64,000 bases of DNA from Erinaceus europaeus (GCF_950295315.1 NC_080166.1:97221141-97285140), one strand, 5' to 3'. Positions 33,641-45,779 are shown, counted from the stretch's first letter. Notes: generated by a model from the letters alone, not told the origin. Program-made: numbers and translations.

Positions 33641-34132
33641 TAATTAATTGAAAAAAGAAAGTAGTGGCACATCACATCCAACCCTTCAGGACTGGAGGGG
33701 AGGGGGGAGGGGGGGCGGGCTTAGAACTAGGAAAACAGGCCTCTGGCTTAATGATTTCAAAACTTTGCCTTGAAAATAAATGGCCCTGTTGCTGAGTTCG
33801 ATCATAGACAGACACTGAAATGTCAATGAAATTCAACTGATCCTAGTTTGCAACATCTTAACACGTAAGGCACCCTTGGCAGAAGAAAGAATTTGAAGAC
33901 ATTACAAGAAAGAAGCAATAAATCCCTTCAAATGTATAGCAGAGTAAAGAGGTATATCGTAAAGCATCAGATAAACAAATTATTAGAAGATCATTGGATG
34001 GAAGCACTAGGCAGACATTGGAAAAGAGTATGATTCATGGCAGATGGGGAAGAAAGGAGGGGAAAAGGCAGTTCCAAGCAGAAAAGTGTTAGAAGCAAAG
34101 GTGCTGAGAGTGGAATGAAAGCCTTACTGAGG

Positions 34133-34405
34133 TGGGCAGGCTGTGGCACACTTGGTTGAATATACATGTTACTCTGCAAGGACCTGAGTTCAAGCTCCTG
34201 TTTCCCATCTGCAGGGAGAATGATTGAGGAGTGGTGAGGCAGGTCTGCAAGTGTCTATCTTTCTCTCTCTCTATTTATCTCTCTCTCCTCTCCCAATTTC
34301 TTTCTGTCCCACTAGAGAGAGAGAGAGAGGGAGAGAGGAGGGGTTGGGGGGGGTAGGAAATTGCCACTTGGCTACTATCTTGCAGTGATAACCTTGATTT
34401 TAAAA
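34133..34405 (+). mobile_element. Type F SINE with GA insertion
   Basis: Head 'ggcaggctgtggcacacttg', B box 'gagttcaagctcc', then a (GA)n stretch at 34315-34345 and the 3' module 'gccacttggctactatcttg' to 'gataaccttgatt'. Confidence 0.85.
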
Positions 34406-34459
34406 AGAAAAAGAGAGACAAGGGAGGAAGAAAGAGAAAGGGAGAGAGGAGAGGACACT

Positions 34460-37330
34460 GTTCAGACAATGACCTGCAGTTTAACTCAACTGGTAGTGAG
34501 AGAACACTTCTTGGAATAATGGAATGATCATTTTATGGTCCTAGGAAGTCACTGTGAGGGTTTTTCTAGGCTGGCTTTAGGAGTTTGAAAACAATGCAGA
34601 AGGTGTCCTAGGGCTATGAAGTCAACTGGAAGTCAAAGGGGGAAGATGCAAGAAAGAAGTGCCTTGAGCTTAGCAATCAATCACCTGAGAGTGAGTGACA
34701 AACAGGCAGGTATCACACATATTTCCAGTGTAACTGCCACTTACTTACATTGCACTAAATAACAGTGTTACCCAAAAGTATTCAGGGCACCCTAAACCAA
34801 TTAAGAGGCATTGGGCATCTGTAACAAGAAATCCCAACGCTAAGAGGTGCAATGGTCTCTGGCTAGGAGCCTGACAGGACCCTCCATAAGCAGAGGGAAT
34901 GGCAGCCAATCTAAATGAATGTGTTAAACTTGATCCACAGGTTGCTATATCTCTGAGTTTGCCAGCCTAATTATTCAGGGTTATGTAAATGAGCTGTCTT
35001 ATCTTTGCAAAACCTTGTACTGTTTTGGAAAGTTAAACAAACTGATACTTGAGCAGGTCAAATGCTGGCCAGAGGTAGGGAAGAATTGTCATCACTTCAC
35101 AGAGATAAGGAACAACACATGGCAGGTAGGTCTGTATTTTTAATGGATTAAATAAAGGCAAGAGAGACCTAGGAAAGAAAAAAGTCAGTGTGTTATCACT
35201 CTCTTAACAGAGGCTATATCATCCCTTCCCAGGAATCCAGGAGAAAGCTACTCAGACATAGAATAGGGACAGTGATAAGGCATTTTTAAGACTTTCAACA
35301 CCTATTTCCAAATTGGCTTTCTGTGAGGTTGTTCCCTTCATGAATCTCAATGTTTGCTTATTGACATCAAGCTATAGCACTGCTAATTCCAGGAAGAGTG
35401 GTTAGTGGGGTTTTTCATTTGCAACTTGCCATTCTATGTTAAACGCCACCCTCCTTTCTTCTCTTCTTCACATATCATCCCACAGTGACACAGGAAGAAG
35501 TGTCCTAACCTAACAGTGAAATCTCCAGTAAAGCTCTAATCAGTCCCTTCTTCTCATGACCATTGTCACTGTAGTCATCTAAGTCATGATCACCCCCACC
35601 CCACCCCCCAGTTTACTTTCAACACCTCCTAGAAATCCCTTGAGCTTGCCCTGAGGTCCTAAGAATCAACTATCCACTCCGCACAGACTATCCTCAAACA
35701 TCTATCAGACATCACCCCAGTGCATGAAGATGTCATGATAAGGTATGTATGTCTCCAACTTCACTTCACATGTCCAAAGTAGCAAACAAAATGCTTATTA
35801 CTGGAAAAGCTCAAGACTACAGCAAATGGGTCTTATAACCGAGCAACTGAAACTACACAGATGGTGACTTATAGTGATGTACACCTGAAGCTTCTGTGAT
35901 AAACTGTTATTTCAACTAAGGCCTATAAAATAAATACAAACTAAGAGACCACAAGACTATACTGCCCAGCCCACTTAAATGTTCTCTTTCTGCCCTCCTA
36001 AGACCTCATTATGCCAATTTAAAAACCAATGCATGGAGACAGGGCTGCTTGTTCCACTGGGGTGGAACATTCCCATCGTTAACCTTCTAGTTTAAAAAAT
36101 ATATTAACACAGAAAAGTACTAAGTGATAGCTAATCCCTAGTGGGGAAATTCAAATGAATTAAATTTTAACATGCTTATAAAATTCAGAGAGATAATCAT
36201 TCATGGACAGTCACTAATGACAGTGATTAAGGAAGATGACTTGAGTTCAAACAAGCAAATGATAAAGCTTGAGAATACAAAATATTAAAAGGCTCTAATT
36301 AATAAAGTAGCAAATATCTCTTCTTGGCCTTCTTTCTGGAATATGAACATGTGATTTGTCTTTCCGAGATACAGAGGAGGGATATTCATGATCTAAAATT
36401 CAGCTATGGGTAGAAATCACTGCAAGGAAAATAAACCAGAACTCAGAAGGTCTACTAGAAGCATGTCAGAAACCTTAAGAAAGACATTAATCAGGGGAAA
36501 AGGGATGGGGATGGAGTTGAGAAACTGGGATAGGGAGAAAATCCAAACATCTTGATTTTCAGACTTGTCTTCTTATCATAAATGTCAATCATATGTTGTG
36601 GAAGAAAGTACTATGGTTGCATATTTGTCTTTCAAATCTCTTCTTTCCAAAGGTCCATGCAAGTCAACAGCTGCCAATGTATTAAACTGCCCATATTCAA
36701 CTCACTGGAGAACAGTTACTTTGCAGTCAAAATTTTTTTTCTTTTTTGTTACTTGTGGATTTGTACCATGAAAGAAACAAGGCAAAGAAAGCATGAATCC
36801 CTATGCAAAAAATCAGTAGTGTCCCCATAAAGTTACTAAAGTTTAATTTAACAAAAGATAAATGAACAAAAGCAGTTCTTTCATGAGTCCCTGGCAATAG
36901 GGTGTCCTACAGTTATTAACAGTAGCAACTGAAATTCAGTTCTATTGCAAAATGTGCCCCATCTGAGTTTGTGATGGGCAGAAGTACTTTGGGAGGTGAA
37001 AGGTCCATGATAAAGAGAAGGAACACAGACCTCGAAATGTCTACTCTTCTTGACTCAACTGTACTTCATTTGTAGCCTTGGATAATGTGACAAGAAGGAT
37101 AATCTAATCTCTATCATCCTAAACTACCTTTCCAGGGAAAATAAGTTCTCTTTGATAACTATAAAAATCAACAACAAAAACAGCCTCCCAGATAATGTCG
37201 AGTATGTTTCTCCCTGAAACAACAAAAACAAAACACCTCTCACACAATATCTAGTATGTGTTTCTCCCTACCATGTGAAAGTTGAATTTGGTGTCATTTT
37301 AGTTGATTTGGTGCTTAGTTAAAAGCATAG
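34460..37330. other. Long repeat-free single-copy stretch, no gene recognised
   Basis: About 2.9 kb without any young SINE or L1 piece, the longest such gap in the right half of the window. Frames at 36565-36830 are short and carry no domain. A small palindrome, ttccactggggtggaa, lies near 36053-36068. Confidence 0.45.
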
Positions 37331-37500
37331 GGCTGGGAAGATAGCATAATGGTTTGGCAGAAGACTTTCATGCCTGAGGCTTTGTAGGCTCAGGTTCAAT
37401 ATCCAATACCACTATAAACCAGATCTAAGCAGTGCTCTGGTCTCTCTTTCTGCCTCTCTCTGTATCTCTATATCTCTTTCATTAAGTAGAATATTAAAAA
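37331..37500 (+). mobile_element. Type C SINE
   Basis: Reads 'gggctgggaagatagcataa', 'gactttcatgcctgaggctt', a B-box-like caggttcaata and 'taagcagtgctctggtctct', then a CT body and an 'aatattaaaaaaga' end. Confidence 0.88.
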
Positions 37501-39605
37501 AGAAACAAAGAAGAACAAACTTTAGAATCCCAATATTTGGGTCTTGATAGAGGGTCTACCATATTCTGCCTCAGCAATGGTCCTGAATAAATAATTTAAA
37601 TCACCTGAACCTTATTTTTTTTAAATCTGAAATATGAGAATAGTGAGGTTAAACAAATAGGGTCCATTGTTAAAAAATTAAATAAGTAAATTTATATAAA
37701 GTCAGGACAATCATCCGGTCTGTGTGAATTAGCAATCAGTAGCAGTTCTGGTAGAATAGCCCTAAGTAGCAGTATAGACTTGAACCCTGAATCACCTATG
37801 AACATCTCATTAAAAAACAAAAGACAAACAAACAAACAAAAAACCTCCAGAGCCTCCAGAGTTCTCATTCTTATCTTGTATCTTAGGCTCTATGATAAGC
37901 TCATGCCTAATATTATGCATGGAAAATCAGACTAAATATACACAACTATCTCACAGCAGGTGTGTGTATCTATTTTACTTCTGGGAGGAAGTGAATTGTT
38001 AAGACTCAGCATAACTCCATAGCTTTTAATTGAAGAGTTGCTTTTCCTTAATGGTCACCAGAAGGAGATTTTAACTATACTCTCTGGCTAACTGGATGGC
38101 TCCAGAGACCCCACTGTGTGTTGAACAAACAACAACTGATGTGTGTTTTGGCATCGTTAAAATAAAAAGTGAACATGTTAAATATAGCGGAAAAATCTTT
38201 GCATTGAAGGAACCTCGACAGTGTTTGTCAGCTTGAACATTTTATGGCACCAGCGCAGCTTGTTAACAGGCAATGAAAGACAGCAGTAGTAAGCTCAAGA
38301 TGGCGCTGAAATGGTTTCATACAGCCCACACTCATTTTCCCGACCACCAAGCGAGGATGCCCATGGAGAAAGGCCATCATATATAGGAGGTCTCTGCCGC
38401 TCGTTGGTATTGATTGTAACAAGGAATACATTTTATTGTCACCTGGTGTTACAATCTACCTAGTAACCCACACAGATGTTTTGATTAATGCGTGGACTGA
38501 CATAAAATAGGGACTTGGAGGGCAGGTTTACCTAACAGCGCTTCTTTTATACATTCCAAATGAAATCAGAGCTTCCTACAAATACAGCAGGGATTACACT
38601 GAATCTCATTGTTAAGAATTCAAAAGCCAACCTTGAAAGCAGGCATGGATTAAAGCAGCCTACCTTTCTGGAGTTAAAAGGGCATCATTTTCATCACTAA
38701 TGACTCCTCTTAATTGCAGCTCGCTTAATTTTGGATGCTAAGTAAAACCTAGAACTACTGGAAGACATCCAAAATGGGAGGAACAAATATTGCTCAGGTA
38801 AATACTGTAATAGAACTCCTTTCAGGTGAGGGCAAAGAGAAGCATCTGATACTTGGAGGAAAAATGACATCAGTGCAATCATGTGGCACGTGCAACATGC
38901 CTTGTACAAGCATGTTCTTCCCATGAACAGATGCTATATATAACTTTTCTACCAGTAATAGCATTGTAACCCAAAACTTCCCTATAACAATTCCACATAG
39001 AAAAAAAGGCACTCACCAGCTTGACTTTTTTAACAGCAGACAACATTTTATCTGCCGAACTGAGCCATTTGCTCTTACAGGAAGGCAAAGTGACTTCAAC
39101 AAAATTAGATTTTGATAGATAACTACAAAGTCTTATTGTTCTGAGAAAGATTTAAATCTTTTCCCTCATCAATTACAATTTGGTAAGCACAAACAGTGCC
39201 AGGCTCTGCATGCCGTATTCTATGTCTATCCTTAGAAGAATAATAATTTATCTCTCTTTTCATTGTAGAATTGCAAAGCAGTCTTGAAGATTTGTCTGGT
39301 GATAAGTAATCAGGATGAAAGCCAGGGAGTAACAAGAAGGGGGAGAGGATATGCATACATACATGCATCCAATAGGGAATTTCAGATTTATTCCAGGGTA
39401 GAGGTCAGATTCAGATGTCCACAGGAAATGGGAAGACCAGTAGAGTCTATAGAGTAGTGTGTAATAAAAGAAGACAGGACTAAGGACTCTGAGAATGATG
39501 TTGATTATCATTTGAGGGCAGAATGCAGTAGGAGAGAGTCACAGAACTTTGCTGGTGGGAGTGTTGCAGATCTAAACCCTTGCCAGTGTATACTCTTGTA
39601 AACAA
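37500..39605. other. Repeat-poor stretch; possible conserved regulatory DNA
   Basis: No SINE or L1 was seen. Around 38200-38420 CpG is more frequent than in neighbouring DNA (cagcgcag, atggcgctg, cccgacc, aagcgagg, tgccgctcg), which is unusual in an AT-rich, non-repeat region and could mark a constrained element. Minus-strand frames at 38228-38431 and 38697-39088 show no domain. Confidence 0.4.
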
Positions 39606-39609
39606 TTAT

Positions 39610-40042
39610 TTTTTCAAGATTTATCACTTGTTTTATTTTATAGGTCAGAGAGAAACTGAGAGGGGAAAGTAGGTGGAGAAGGAGCGGGAAAGGGCTGGGT
39701 GGCAGTGCACTTTGTTAAGTGCACATGTTACCATGCATAAGGACATGGGTTCTAGCCCTTGGTCCCCCCACCCCTACCCCAGCAGACAGAAAACTTCACA
39801 AATGGTGAAGCAGTATTGCAGGTGTCTCTCCCCCCTCCTTTTCTAACCCCTTCTCTCTCAATTTCTTTCTGTTCCCTCAAGAAAAATAAATAAAGCTAAA
39901 AAAGAGTAGAGGGAAAGAGACACCTGCAGACCCATTCCACCACTCATGAAGCTTCCCCCTAAAAGTGGGGACAGGAAGTTTGAGCTCTGGTCATTGCACA
40001 TTGCAGCATATGTGCTCAGCCAGGTGCATAACAGTCCAGCCC
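39610..40042 (-). mobile_element. Type A SINE, minus strand, split by another type A
   Basis: The tail half is at 39610-39690 (ttttataggtcagagagaaa) and the head half at 39906-40042 (gagacacctgcagacccatt to ccaggtgcataacagtccag). Between them lies a plus-strand copy. Confidence 0.85.
39692..39905 (+). mobile_element. Type A SINE nested in a minus-strand type A
   Basis: Head 'gggctgggtggcagtgcact', 'ttgttaagtgcacatgttac', body 'aatggtgaagcagtattgca', end 'agaaaaataaataaagctaa'. Confidence 0.88.
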
Positions 40043-40044
40043 TA

Positions 40045-40464
40045 TCAACCATTATTAAATCACTAATAAAAGCTAGAAAAAAAAATAAAGATGGGGAAAT
40101 CCCCTCCCCCACTCCAAGGATTGCAACTGGGGAGCCCCAACCCGCTTCATATGAGCTACATGGAAAGGCAGTTACAAAATGGTCAGAGGGCCCAGTCACA
40201 CCTACCCTGTAATCACTTGGCCTACACACTGGCTCAAAACTCAGCAAACCCAAGTTGGCAACTTACTTATACCTGAACACAGGGATGTGGTCTTGTGCAA
40301 ATTGGTAAATCTTCCTGAGTTTCATTTTCCCACACTTCAAAATGAGGAGGGTAGCACTTAATAATTTGAGAGGGAGCAACAACACCTACCCAACAAATGC
40401 TGTGAAGGAGAACATTTGATAAGATGGGGGCAGTCTCAGTGATGTAAGAAATATAATGGATGGG
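40045..40464. other. Unique DNA, no gene recognised
   Basis: Several overlapping short frames on both strands at 40090-40360 carry no recognisable domain. No repeat was recognised. Confidence 0.4.
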
Positions 40465-40465
40465 C

Positions 40466-40577
40466 CAAGGGTAGATAGCATAATGGTTATGCAAACAGAC
40501 TCTCATGCCTGAGGCTCCAGAGTCCCAGGTGCAATCCCCCCACACCACCATAAGCCAGAGCTGAACAGTGCTCTGGT
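40466..40577 (+). mobile_element. Type C SINE
   Basis: Reads 'gtagatagcataatggttat', 'ctcatgcctgaggctccaga', 'caccaccataagccagagct' and 'gaacagtgctctggt'. Its A tail has become the pentanucleotide repeat at 40578. Confidence 0.9.
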
Positions 40578-40706
40578 AAAGAAAAGAAAAGAAAAGAAAA
40601 GAAGAAAGGAAAGGAAAGGAAAGGAAAGGAAAGGAAAGGAAAGGAAAGGAAAGGAAAGGAAAGGAAAGGAAAGGAAAGGAAAGGAAAGGAAAGGAAAGGA
40701 AAGGAA
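40578..40706. repeat. (AAAGG)n pentanucleotide microsatellite
   Basis: Starts with four AAAAG units, then about 19 nearly perfect AAAGG units. It lies at the tail of the type C SINE, so a retroposon tail is the likely origin. Confidence 0.95.
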
Positions 40707-41189
40707 GAAAAAGAAACAGAATGGTACTAATAAGCCACAGAGTTATCAGTAGTAAGTGTTAGCTAAATACGAAATATGGTGTTAGTTATTTATTATGCCC
40801 TACAATGTAGCATGTGTCTGTACTGCATATCCCACACATTTTATAAAGGATTACAGCATATACTATGTATTATTACAACTGGAGAACTTCTACCTTCTCA
40901 ATTGTCACCCATGTCGTTGCATGGAGAATGCTGATGATATTACATGTAATGAACAGTTCTTGAGATGGGCCAGGGTTGGGTGAAGCACTAATCCTGTATT
41001 AGGGAGAGAAGAGGCTGTGTAACTTATTATTTTTTAACTTTTGGACACAACATTCACTCTGCTGGGGGAATCCAATAACATTAAACTAAAATGTGGTGAA
41101 CTTTTCAAGGTGAAATAGAAAAATGTGAGAAGACTAACTGACTTTAATGGCTATGATTACTTTTTTAAAAAATTTTTTCAAGTTTTTAT

Positions 41190-41265
41190 TTATTTATAAA
41201 TCCATTTATTTATTTTTTATCTTATAGGGCAGAGAGAAATTGAGGGAAGGAGATAGAGAAGGAAT
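41190..41265 (-). mobile_element. SINE tail fragment, minus strand
   Basis: Contains 'ccatttatttattttttatc', 'agggcagagagaaattgagg' and 'gaaggagatagagaagg', the reversed 3' end of a type A or F SINE. It is cut by the next SINE. Confidence 0.65.
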
Positions 41266-41545
41266 GTTTTACAGATTTTCTCAATTAATTTTTCCTTGCC
41301 ATCAGGGTTAACACTGGGTTGCCCCCTCCTGCCCACCTCCCACACATAATTCATTTGATAGCACAGAGAGAAATTGACAGGAGTGGGGTAGATAGAGAGG
41401 GAAACAGACAGAGAAATACCTGCAGTACTTACTTCACCATACAGGAAGCTTTCTCTCCTACAGATGAAGAACTCAAACCATGGTCCTTGAACAGAGTAAC
41501 ATATGCACTTAACCAGGTGTGCCACCACCCAGAACCCTAATTTTT
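41266..41545 (-). mobile_element. Type F SINE, minus strand
   Basis: Reversed 3' module 'catcagggttaacactgggt', then 'gcacagagagaaattgacag', 'gaaatacctgcagtacttac' and the head 'aaccaggtgtgccaccaccc' at right. Confidence 0.8.
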
Positions 41546-41640
41546 TAAATATCTATTTATTAATGAGAGGGACAAGAGATAGAGTAAGCAAGTGAGAGAG
41601 AACTAGAACACCAGTGTCGCATATGCAATGTCTTAAATCA
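41546..41640 (-). mobile_element. Possible type E SINE, minus strand
   Basis: Reads 'tatctatttattaatgagag', a GA-rich part and 'actagaacaccagtgtcgca', similar to reversed type E 3' sequence. It is cut off by the L1 relic to its right. Confidence 0.4.
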
Positions 41641-43372
41641 AATAGTTATACACTGCTGGATATTAAGATTCAATGTCAAAAAGACACCAGTTCTCCCCAG
41701 ACTGCTATTTACACATTCAGTATCATTCCAACCCAGCTCTCAGTCAGGATCTTCTTGGCCTTCAGCTAGTTGATGTTATAATGTATATGGAAGAGTAAAA
41801 GGCCTTGAAAAACTGAGACAATCCTGAAGAACTGAGCAAACAGAAAACTAACATTTTTAAATAAAACTATGGCAATTGAAATAATGTGGTTTGGCTGCAC
41901 ATTCACATAAACAGGTTAGTAAAACAGAAGAAAAAAAGTCTAGAAGTAAACATGGCCACAAACGAATGCACTGTTTATACTACAACGAGTCCTGCAGAAG
42001 AGTGAGATACTGATGGATAAATCAGTACAAGATAAAAGAAATTGATCATACATATGAAAATATATCCCAACCTCACAAACATAGTCATAACAGACTGTCT
42101 TGAAACTTCCACAATAGAGAACAATTTCTTAGTCAATACACAGAAACACTATTGTGAAACTAATAGACTGATTGACTCAGTTCCACTAAGTCAAAGATAG
42201 CTTGTGTGTCCAAAAAATGGACAAATACTGGAGACAGTAAAAGATAAAGGTCACAAATCATAGCATAAAAAGCAAACAGAAGATTCACATCCAGAATATA
42301 TAGATGAAATATTACAAATCAATATAAAAAGGCAACAGATAAGGACAGAAATGTTTAAATGTATGGGCAAGAATTTAGCAGAAAAGTGAATACAAAAATC
42401 TTAGACACTTCCCAATATTTTGGGGAAAAATCTAAAACTACAGCTTCTAGTAAAAGGTGATAAGCAAATAAATACAACCATCTGGAAATCATGGCACTTT
42501 CTAATAAGATTAAAAGTTCATATCCCATAACCTAGTAATTTGAAACTATAAATAAGCCCTAAAATAGTTTCTGAATGTGTTATCCACATGATATGAACAA
42601 GAGTGTTCATAGAAGTACTGTTCATCATAAAAAATGTGAGCCCTACCCACTAGGGTAAGATACAAAAAATCTGGGGGTATAGATTGACCTGCCAATGCCC
42701 ATGTCAAATGGAGAAGTGATTACAGAAGCCAGATTTCCCATTTTCTGCACCCCAAAAAGAATTTTGGTCCATACTTCCAGAAGGGTTAATAATAGGAGAA
42801 GTAAACCAGAGAGATCTATACCCCCTCCACTAGGACCAGAAGCATTTGTCACCAGGAGTCTTATTTTAATACCATTAATAAGAGAGAAACAAATTTAGAA
42901 AACACTAGTGGAAGCCAAGCACTGTTTCCTTTATCTGAGTGAGAAGAGCAGAAAAGGAAAGTAGAGATAGGTATAAGAGTGAACTAGAAAAGAAATGAAG
43001 GCAGGACCATTGAAAAATCCCATATTGGTGACCTTGGGAGAAATACAACAGTTTCCAATGGAGGGCATCAAAACACAGTACTCTGGTAGTGAGAACTATA
43101 TGGAATTATACCTTTATTGTCTTGAAATTTTGTAAATCACTAGTGAAAAATAAAGTTAAAAAAATGAGTAAGTCATAACTCTAATGACAACCAACAATAC
43201 ACTGTATCGATTAATCAGTATATCCCTTCAATAAAATACAGTAGAACAGAGCAAATGAACACATTTTGTACAGATGGTATGGAAGAATCTTTGAGTCTAA
43301 TATTGAGTAAAATGCTTTAAAAAATCATAAACAAGACTAAAAACAGACACAATTAGGGTAATATTACTACAC
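41641..43372 (+). mobile_element. Old L1 (ORF2 3' half), split by a younger L1
   Basis: 41641-42639 follows the L1 ORF2 layout: 'aaaggccttgaaaaactgag', 'ctatggcaattgaaataatg', and tgttcatagaagtactgttc at the [10 protein letters not shown] point. It resumes at 43161 and reaches 'ttgagtctaatattgagtaa', near the ORF2 end. There is no usable frame left. Bases near aaaaaatgtgag and aaaaaatgag on the two sides may be the duplication of the nested element. Confidence 0.7.
42640..43160 (+). mobile_element. 5'-truncated L1 3' UTR nested in the old L1
   Basis: Starts 'ccctacccactagggtaaga', passes 'gacctgccaatgcccatgtc' and 'gattacagaagccagatttc', and ends 'tatggaattatacctttatt' with 'gaaaaataaagtt' and A's. 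It contains about 270 bp (roughly 42790-43060) absent from the other copies, so it is a different or older UTR version. Confidence 0.75.

Positions 43373-43374
<2 letters not shown>

Positions 43375-43422
<48 letters not shown>
43375..43422. repeat. (GT)n microsatellite
   Basis: About 24 uninterrupted GT units. Confidence 0.97.
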
Positions 43423-43423
<1 letters not shown>

Positions 43424-43473
43424 TAAGCTATAAATGAAAGTCTTGGAGTGATTTATACAAAATTGAGCATATA

Positions 43474-43774
43474 AGGGGGCTGTGCGGTAGTGCAGCAAGT
43501 TAAGTGCACATGGCGCGAAGCAGAAAGATCTGAAAAGGATCCTGGTTCAAGCCCTGGCTCCTCACCTACAGAGGTGTTGCTTCACAAGTCGTGAAACAGG
43601 TCTACAAGTGTCTATCTTTCTCTCCTCCTCTCTGTCTTCCCCTCCTCTCTCGATTTCTCTCTGTCCTATCCAACAACAATAACACCAGTTATAACAGCAA
43701 CACAATGATAAACAACATGGGTAACAAAAGGGGAAAAATAAAATAAAAATAAATAAACCTCTTATAAACAAAAG
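43474..43774 (+). mobile_element. Type B SINE with target duplication
   Basis: Head 'tgtgcggtagtgcagcaagt', 'tctctctgtcctatccaaca', end 'ataaaataaaaataaataaa'. The tgagcatata at 43464-43473 and 43775-43784 is a 10-bp target duplication. Confidence 0.93.
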
Positions 43775-44100
43775 TGAGCATATAGTTAGTTTTCACAGAA
43801 GAGCAAGGGAAGAGGAAAAGAGCTTGAAGTTACAATATCTGGCACTGATAATGCTTTTTTTTAGACCAGCAGGTGGTGAACATATCATATTTACCTTCTT
43901 GTTACTTTGATAACTCTACAAACAAAATTACCTCAATAAGAAGGGATTCAATTGTGGAAGGTCAGTTGTGGTCAGGGTACAAAGGTAAACCAAAGTCTAA
44001 GATTGTGAATGTATCAATGGTTACATCACCAAACACTAAGGACAATTACAGTCAACAAGGCTTTAAACTTTAGCCGAGAAAATAATTTTTTTCTGGATAT

Positions 44101-44112
44101 AAGTGTTTCCTC
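44101..44112 (+). repeat. Target site duplication, left copy
   Basis: aagtgtttcctc, identical to 45800-45811. It marks the 5' edge of the jockey-like insertion. The next bases begin the FVDLTAAYD reading, so the KCFL frame read just before it is host DNA. Confidence 0.85.
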
Positions 44113-45392
44113 TTTGTTGATCTCACAGCAGCCTATGACACGGTCTGGCACCGTGGTCTCCTAGTCAAGATCTCAAGATGCCTGCCTCCATGGGTGGCCA
44201 ACACTATATCGTTTCTTCTCCAAAACAGAAGATTCCGGGTGCATCTGGGTGACAAGTCTAGCAGATGGAGACTTGTCTCAAGTGGCCTCCCCCAGGGCTC
44301 TGTTCTGATTCCTACGCTATTTAATATTTACATCAATGACCTTCCAGAAACTTCTTCAAGGAAGTTCATCTACGCCGATGACATCTGCTGTGCAACTCAG
44401 GCATCCAAGTTTGACATCCTTAAGGAAACACTCACGAAAGACATGTCTCTGATATCTGATTACTGTAAAAAATGGCGACTAATCCCTAGCACTGCAAAAA
44501 CGGTATCATCTGTTTTCCATCTACACCATGCCTCGGCCTTGCATGAGCTTAATGTGCAGCTTGACGATATGAGAATCCGGCATGAAGCCCAGCCAGTCTA
44601 TCTTGGCGTTACTCTCGATCACACCCTGTCATTTCATGAACATCTCATAAAAACTGCAGCAAAGGTGGGCGCGAGGAATAACATCATTGCAAGACTGGCC
44701 AGCTCCTCATGGGGCGCGAGCGCTTCCACACTGCGATCATCATCTCTGGCATTATGCTATTCCACTGCAGAATACTGTGCCCCAGTATGGTTCCGTAGCC
44801 CCCATGTCCACTTGGTCGATTCCAAATTATATTCCTCCATGAGGATAATTTCTGGAACCATCCGTTCCACCCCGGTTCCATGGCTGCCAGTTCTTAGCAA
44901 CATCGCCCTGCCAGATATTCGTCGGGATGTGGCATCATCTAAGTTCATTTCCCACGTCTATGCTTGACCGGACCTGCCAATATACATGGATATCTTCACC
45001 CACCCTGTCCAACGCTTGACGTCTCGTCATCCAATCTGGTCCCCTACGCCTGCACTGAACTTCTCTGTTCCAGACTCTTGGAAACAGAGTTGGCAGTCAG
45101 CTGAGGTAAAGAACAAACACCTCATCACAGACCCCTACAAGCGTCAACCCGGCTTTGACCTAGCACGTTATGATTGGGCCCTCCTCAATCGCTATCGAAC
45201 AGGCCATGGCCGGTGCGCCGCTATGTTCCATCGCTGGGGAGCCAGAGACGACCCGAACTGCCCCTGCGGCTACAGACAGACTATGACCCACATAGTCAAC
45301 GACTGCCACCTCTCCAGATTCAAAGGAGGTCTCGAAACTTTACATCAGGCTCAACCTTACGCTGTTGACTGGCTACAGAAGAAGGGCAAATG
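44113..45392 (+). pseudogene. Reverse transcriptase C-terminal half, one in-frame stop
   Basis: About 426 codons in one frame, interrupted only by TGA at 44965-44967. In an intact element the protein copies its RNA into DNA at a cut target site. Visible RT landmarks are FVDLTAAYDTVWH with the first catalytic Asp (44119-44121), GLPQGSVLIPTLFNIYINDL (LPQGSVL at 44287-44307), the catalytic YADD (44371-44382) and YLGVTLDHTLSF (44599 on). Then come SSWGASASTLRSSSLALCYS, the WLPVLSNIALPDIRR thumb-like part, QPGFDLARYDWALLNRYRTG, and a cysteine block at 45259-45306 (C-x-C, then H, then C). The endonuclease and the RT fingers are missing by 5' truncation. The TGA could be a decayed CGA, a common CpG change. 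The C-terminus runs into lysine/glutamate codons of the GAA tail, so the real stop codon is not seen. It cannot work as it stands. Confidence 0.87.
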
Positions 45393-45747
45393 GAAGAAGA
45401 AGAAGAAGAAGAAGAAGAAGAAGAAGAAGAAGAAGAAGAAGAAGAAGGAGAAGGAGAAGGAGAAGGAGAAGGAGAAGGAGAAGGAGAAGGAGAAGGAGAA
45501 GGAGAAGGAGAAGGAGAAGGAGAAGGAGAAGGAGAAGGAGAAGGAGAAGGAGAAGGAGAAGGAGAAGGAGAAGGAGAAGGAGGAGAAGGGGAAGGGGAAG
45601 GGGAAGGGGAAGAAGAAGAAGAAGGAGGAGGAGGAGGAGGAGGAGGAGGAGGAAGGAGGAGGAGGAGGAGGAGAAGAAGGAGAAGAAAGAGAAGAAGAAG
45701 AAGAAGAAGAAGAAGAAGAAGAAGAAGAAGAAGAAGAAGAAGAAGAA

Positions 45748-45779
<32 letters not shown>

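Noticed and set aside
40578..40706. CRISPR or other spaced array
   Set aside because: Units are contiguous AAAGG without spacers, in a mammalian setting.
44041..44112. Jockey-like coding sequence left of 44113 (KCFL before FVDL)
   Set aside because: These bases are one copy of the 12-bp target duplication and host DNA. The frame upstream shows no RT similarity.
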